The notes below the pieces were generated by a model. The model ran no database searches, was not told the DNA's origin, and saw nothing but the letters and a program-made list of their open reading frames with translations. The position numbers were made by a program, and so were the translations under genes. Shown in pieces: positions 1 to 3,622 of a stretch of DNA of 6,511 bases (position 1 is the first letter of the stretch; every line of letters begins with the position of its first letter). Origin of the DNA: Streptomyces sp. NRRL WC-3549. Its GTDB lineage: Bacteria > Actinomycetota > Actinomycetes > Streptomycetales > Streptomycetaceae. Where the stretch lies: NCBI RefSeq assembly GCF_000721935.1, contig NZ_KL585386.1, positions 187,607 through 194,117 of the forward strand, read 5' to 3'.

Positions 1-318
1 CTGCTGCGCAACCTCATCGACAACGCCGCCCGCCACGCCGCACACCGCATCCAGATCACCGTCCGGAACGAGGACGCCTGGATCGTCCTCACCGTGCACG
101 ACGACGGGCCGGGCATACCCAGCGAAGACGCCGAGCGCGTCTTCGAACGCTTCGTCCGGCTCGACACCGCCCGCTCCCGCGACAACGGCGGCACCGGCCT
201 GGGCCTGGCCATCGCCCGCGACCTGGCCCACCGCCACCGAGGCACCCTCACCCTCACGCCCCGGACGCTCGGAGCATGCTTCCGGCTACGCCTTCCCCGG
301 GCCCCGCGTCCGCATTGA
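1..318 (+). CDS. Sensor histidine kinase, C-terminal ATP-binding part (5' end outside window)
   Basis: This is the C-terminal end of a two-component sensor kinase, open from the first base of the window to a TGA at 316-318 (105 residues visible). It carries the HATPase_c boxes in the correct order: an N box with the NLxxN spacing (residues 4-8) and His12, a G1 box DDGPGIP (34-40), an F box around VFERF (47-51), and a G2 box GGTGLGL (63-69). These bind Mg-ATP for autophosphorylation of a His in the missing DHp domain and so feed a response regulator. The end, a short beta strand followed by LPRAPRPH, is normal for the family, so the gene looks intact here. Membrane and sensor regions, and any partner regulator, lie to the left. 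It converges on the polyketide genes and is not in their operon; a role in controlling them cannot be shown. The family call is firm; the signal sensed is unknown. Confidence 0.93.
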   Translation: MLRNLIDNAARHAAHRIQITVRNEDAWIVLTVHDDGPGIPSEDAERVFERFVRLDTARSRDNGGTGLGLAIARDLAHRHRGTLTLTPRTLGACFRLRLPRAPRPH

Positions 319-322
319 CCTC

Positions 323-337
323 GCGGTGCGCCACCGC
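323..337. terminator. Small GC-rich hairpin in the convergent gap, possible bidirectional terminator
   Basis: The 49-bp gap between the two convergent stop codons contains a perfect 6-bp inverted repeat, GCGGTG (323-328) and CACCGC (332-337), with a 3-nt loop CGC. No T-run follows on either strand, so it is not a classical intrinsic terminator, although actinomycete terminators often lack the U-tract. Its place between converging genes is the main support. Such short GC-rich repeats also occur by chance in DNA of this composition. No other element is visible in the gap. Confidence 0.3.
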
Positions 338-367
338 CCTCGGGCAAAGGTCCGGGTTGCCGCGGAC

Positions 368-3300
368 TCAGCCGAAGCTGGACAGGCGTGCGGAGAGGTG
401 GGCGGCGGCGCCGTCCATCAGGGCGTCGGCGATCGCCTCCACCCTGCGGGCTCGCCACGGGTGGAGCTCGGTGTCCGCCACCACCTGGTTGAAGGCGCCC
501 ATCGCGGGGCCGCAGTGCACCAGATAGTCCACCCGGGAGCGCTGGTCGCCGCTCACGGCAAGGCGGAAACCACGTGTGAAGTAGCCGCGGAACACAACCG
601 CCAGCTGTTGCTCGGGGGCGCCGTCCGCCGCGACAGGCGCGGGGGCCTCGCCGCCCAGATATCGGTCGAGGACCTGGCTCGCGGTCTCGTCGTCCAGCTC
701 GGCGAGTGAGCCGTGCCGGCGCCACAGCTCGTACAGCCGGGACGCCCGGGCCGGGAAGAACAGCCCCCGCTTGAGGTAGCGGGCCTGGACGCCGAGGTCG
801 AACAGCTCGCCCCAGGGCGCGGTGTCCACGTCGTACTCGCGCGCCTCCTGAAGCATGTCCTTCACCTCCGCGCTGGTGGCCGCCTCCACGGAGCACTGGT
901 TGACCGAGCCGGTCAGGACGAAGTCGGCGCCGAGCAGGAACGCCGCCCCGGCGGCCTCGGGCGTGCCGATGCCGCCCGCGCACCCCACGTGCACCCGGTG
1001 GCCGCCCGTCCCGGTCGTGTCGCGCAGCCGCAGCACGGCGGGCAGCAGGGTGAGCAGGTCAGCCGTGCTGCTCAGCCAGCCGCCGTCGGCCTCCACGCAC
1101 AGATCGTCCGCCATGGGCCGCCCGGCCGCCGCGCGGGCCTCCTCCGCGGTGACCTCGCCCGACTCAAGCAGCCGAGCGACCAGCCGCTCCGGTGGCGGAG
1201 CCAGGAACTCGGCAGCCATGTCCGTCCGGGACACCTTGGCGATGATCCGGCCGCCTTTGAGGCGGAACCGCACCAGCGCCGGGGTGAGCAGCGGGAAGCC
1301 GGACGCCTCGACCAGGTCGACGCCGTGCCGCAGGAGCAGGTCCACCAAGGCGGACTCCTCCTCGGGGGCGCCGTGCCGGTACAACAGGTTGACGCCGAAG
1401 GAGCCGCCCAGGCCCAGCTCTCCGGCCAGGTCGCGCAGCAGGCCGTCCACCTCGTCGAGGGGGAGGCCGCCGGTCCCCAGGAAGCCGAGCAGCCCGGCCT
1501 TGGCCGCCGCGCCCAGCATCGCGCGGCCCGAGATGCCGCCGTACAGGGCGCCCAGCAGATAGGCGCGCCGCAGACCGTACCGCTCGCGGAAGGTGGCGGC
1601 TCCGAGGGTGTCAGCCGTCGGGGCGGCAAAGGAAGCGGGGCGTACGGGAGGTGGCAACTGGCCGGAAGGCGTTCGCTCGTCGAGTCGTTCCCCTGCTCCT
1701 GGCGCGGGCAGCGGCTCGGCGTCCTTCCTGATTCTGGCGACCAGATTGGTCAGGACCCGGCCCGGGCCCAGCTCCACGAACTCGAAATCGCCGTGGCCCA
1801 TCAGCCGCCGCACCGTGTCGGTCCAGCGGACCGGCGAGGCGATCTGCGCGGTCAGGGTCGCCTCGACGGCGCCGGGGGCGTACGGCTGCGCGTCCACGTT
1901 GGCCAGCACCGGGACGGCCGGGTTCCGCAGGGCGAAGCCGTCGAGGAAGCGGGCGAACTCCGTTGCGGTGTCGCGCATGTGGCGGGAGTGGAAGGGCGCG
2001 CTGACATTGAGCCGGACAGCGCGGACACCGGCCGACTCGAACGCGGCACGGGCGGCGTCGACGTGCTCGGCCGGGCCGGACAGCACGAACTGGTCGGGGG
2101 CGTTGTGGTTGGCCAGGTCGAGCTCGTCGATGCCGGAGTCGGCGAGCACCCGCAGCACGGTCGCCTCGTCGCAGCCGACCACCGCCGCCATCCCGCCGCC
2201 GCCGGCCGCCGCCATCAGGGCACCGCGCCGCTGCACCAGGCGCAGCCCGGTCTCGAAGTCGAAGACGCCGGCGGCGAACAGGGCGGCGTACTCGCCGAGG
2301 CTGTGGCCGATCATCTCGGAGTCCTCGGCGAGCCGGTCGAGGTAGGTCAGGACGCTGACGACGTAGAGCGCCGGCTGTGTGTACTCGGTTCGCCCCAGGC
2401 GGCGCTCCGGGTCGCGGACGCACAGTTCCTCGATCGAGTAGCCGAGGACTCGGTCGGCGATCGCGGTCTCCCGGGGGTGCCTGGCGAACAGTTCCTTGCC
2501 CATCCCCCGCTGCTGAGACCCCTGACCCGGGAATCCGTAGACCTTCATGCCATGTGCCTTCCTTGCCGTCTTCGCTGTCACCGGAGTCGTCGGTAGGTGT
2601 GTGATCGCAGTGGCGGAGGGGGATGAGGCCGGTGCCGCGAGTGTGCGGGCCAGTTCCAGGGCCCGCGGGTCGTGGCAGAACGGGCTGAGCAGCGGAAGCG
2701 AGCGGGAGCGGTCACCCGCCGGGAGGTTGCCGCGGACGAAGTTGTGCAGGGTGCCGGAGGGGCCCAGGTCGAGGTAGAGGAAGTCGCCGCGGGCCCGCAT
2801 CGCGGTCATGGCCTGCTCGAACTCGATGGGTTCGCGGACGACCCGCCGGAAGTGATCGGCACCGGGCCGCTCGACGAGCCGTCCGTCCACGCACGACACC
2901 CAGGGGATGCGCGGTGGGGAGAAGCCCACCCCGTCGAAGAGGGTCCGGCACTCGTCGAGGACGCCGTCCATCAGGCTGGAGTGGTAGGGGTACTCGACCG
3001 GCACCCGCTGGTGCAGCACGCCGGCCGCGCGCAGGTCCGCCTCGGCCCTTTCCAGGTCGGCGTCGGTGCCGGCGACCACTGTGTGGCCGGGGTAGTTGCG
3101 GGCGGCGACCTCGCAGCCGGGCGGCACGGGGGTCCGGTCCCGGCCGTCCGGGCGGGTGATGACCGCGAGCAGCCCGCCGCGCGGGACCGTGGGCAGACTT
3201 TCCGCCTGCCGGACGAGCAGCCGCAGGCACGTCTCGGCGTCGGTGCTCCCGGAGACGACCGCGGCCGCGTACTCGCCGAGGCTGGAGCCGAGCAGGTAGT

Positions 3301-3622
3301 CCGGCTCGACACCGCCCGCGCGCAGGGTCTCGGCCAGGGCGAGTTCGATCATGACGATCGCCGGGTGGGTGAGCCGTGTGTCGGTGAAGGAGTCGTTCTT
3401 GCGCCGGGCCGGGTCGAAGATCCTCGCGAGGACCGACTCGCCCAGCAGCCCGGTGGCGATGGCGTCGTACCGCCGCAGGGCCGTGCGGAACACCTCGTCG
3501 GACTCGAAGAGTTCCTCTCCCATGCGGTAGTACTGCGAGCCCTGCCCGGAGAACATGAAGACCACGGGCAAGGGTCCTTCGGGCGTCTGGGGCATCGGGG
3601 GTGCCCCGTCGGCCGCGGTCAC
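368..3622 (-). CDS. Trans-acting AT1-AT2-ER fusion of a trans-AT polyketide synthase (acyl hydrolase-like AT, malonyl transferase, PfaD-type enoyl reductase)
   Basis: Complete 1084-residue soluble protein; GTG start at 3622-3620, TGA at 370-368. AT1 (about 18-330) has FSGQGSQ (24-30), nucleophile Ser114 in GSSLGEY and His214 in YPYHS, but Gln139 where malonyl transferases have Arg and Ser113 for the usual His. This resembles PedC-type acyl hydrolases, which clear stalled acyl chains. AT2 (about 358-635) has FPGQGSQ (364-370), GHSLGEYAA with Ser441, Arg466 in the RGxLM motif and His545 in APFHS. It should load malonyl units onto ACPs in trans. The third domain (about 675-1084) matches the PfaD/LnmG FMN-dependent enoyl reductases of the nitropropane dioxygenase superfamily: GALYGGISG (691-699), GTGG (716-719), FGVNLL (742-747), VEASGF (771-776), GGIGTPEA (883-890) and TGSVNQ (904-909). 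From memory, OzmM and LnmG of Streptomyces AT-less clusters have related layouts. The gene overlaps the upstream PKS gene by 4 bp. The start has no strong ribosome binding site, so coupled translation is likely; ATG at 3595-3593 is an alternative start. Confidence 0.93.
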   Translation of the reverse strand: MTAADGAPPMPQTPEGPLPVVFMFSGQGSQYYRMGEELFESDEVFRTALRRYDAIATGLLGESVLARIFDPARRKNDSFTDTRLTHPAIVMIELALAETLRAGGVEPDYLLGSSLGEYAAAVVSGSTDAETCLRLLVRQAESLPTVPRGGLLAVITRPDGRDRTPVPPGCEVAARNYPGHTVVAGTDADLERAEADLRAAGVLHQRVPVEYPYHSSLMDGVLDECRTLFDGVGFSPPRIPWVSCVDGRLVERPGADHFRRVVREPIEFEQAMTAMRARGDFLYLDLGPSGTLHNFVRGNLPAGDRSRSLPLLSPFCHDPRALELARTLAAPASSPSATAITHLPTTPVTAKTARKAHGMKVYGFPGQGSQQRGMGKELFARHPRETAIADRVLGYSIEELCVRDPERRLGRTEYTQPALYVVSVLTYLDRLAEDSEMIGHSLGEYAALFAAGVFDFETGLRLVQRRGALMAAAGGGGMAAVVGCDEATVLRVLADSGIDELDLANHNAPDQFVLSGPAEHVDAARAAFESAGVRAVRLNVSAPFHSRHMRDTATEFARFLDGFALRNPAVPVLANVDAQPYAPGAVEATLTAQIASPVRWTDTVRRLMGHGDFEFVELGPGRVLTNLVARIRKDAEPLPAPGAGERLDERTPSGQLPPPVRPASFAAPTADTLGAATFRERYGLRRAYLLGALYGGISGRAMLGAAAKAGLLGFLGTGGLPLDEVDGLLRDLAGELGLGGSFGVNLLYRHGAPEEESALVDLLLRHGVDLVEASGFPLLTPALVRFRLKGGRIIAKVSRTDMAAEFLAPPPERLVARLLESGEVTAEEARAAAGRPMADDLCVEADGGWLSSTADLLTLLPAVLRLRDTTGTGGHRVHVGCAGGIGTPEAAGAAFLLGADFVLTGSVNQCSVEAATSAEVKDMLQEAREYDVDTAPWGELFDLGVQARYLKRGLFFPARASRLYELWRRHGSLAELDDETASQVLDRYLGGEAPAPVAADGAPEQQLAVVFRGYFTRGFRLAVSGDQRSRVDYLVHCGPAMGAFNQVVADTELHPWRARRVEAIADALMDGAAAHLSARLSSFG
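2557..2564 (-). promoter_or_regulatory. Internal ribosome-binding-site-like sequence before an in-frame ATG at the AT1/AT2 junction
   Basis: On the minus strand, AAGGAAGG lies 8 nt upstream of an in-frame ATG (2548-2546, Met359), inside the open frame of the fusion protein. The protein from that Met begins MKVYGFPGQGSQ, which is how a stand-alone malonyl transferase typically starts. Position, strength and spacing are those of a real start, and the site is stronger than anything before the annotated GTG at 3622. It may be a fossil of a separate gene joined to AT1, or a working internal start giving a shorter AT2-ER protein of 726 residues. The sequence alone cannot separate these. Confidence 0.42.
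3619..3622 (-). other. GTGA stop/start overlap coupling the PKS gene to the AT1-AT2-ER gene
   Basis: Read on the minus strand, these four bases contain the GTG start of the acyltransferase-reductase gene (3622-3620) and the TGA stop of the polyketide synthase gene (3621-3619). No good Shine-Dalgarno sequence precedes the GTG; the nearest purine-rich stretch is a weak GGGAC. Reinitiation by ribosomes finishing the synthase gene is therefore the likely mode of translation, which would help match the amounts of the two partner proteins. Confidence 0.8.

Noticed and set aside
713..2596. Plus-strand open frame of 627 codons, rich in Gln, Arg, Gly and His
   Set aside because: It lies wholly antisense to the AT1-AT2-ER gene, has no recognisable domain and a biased low-complexity composition. 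Long antisense frames are expected opposite genes with very high GC at the third position.
3593..3595. Met10 (ATG) as an alternative start of the AT1-AT2-ER protein
   Set aside because: It has no purine-rich ribosome binding site upstream, while the GTG at 3622 overlaps the preceding stop in the usual coupled arrangement. It is kept only as a second choice.
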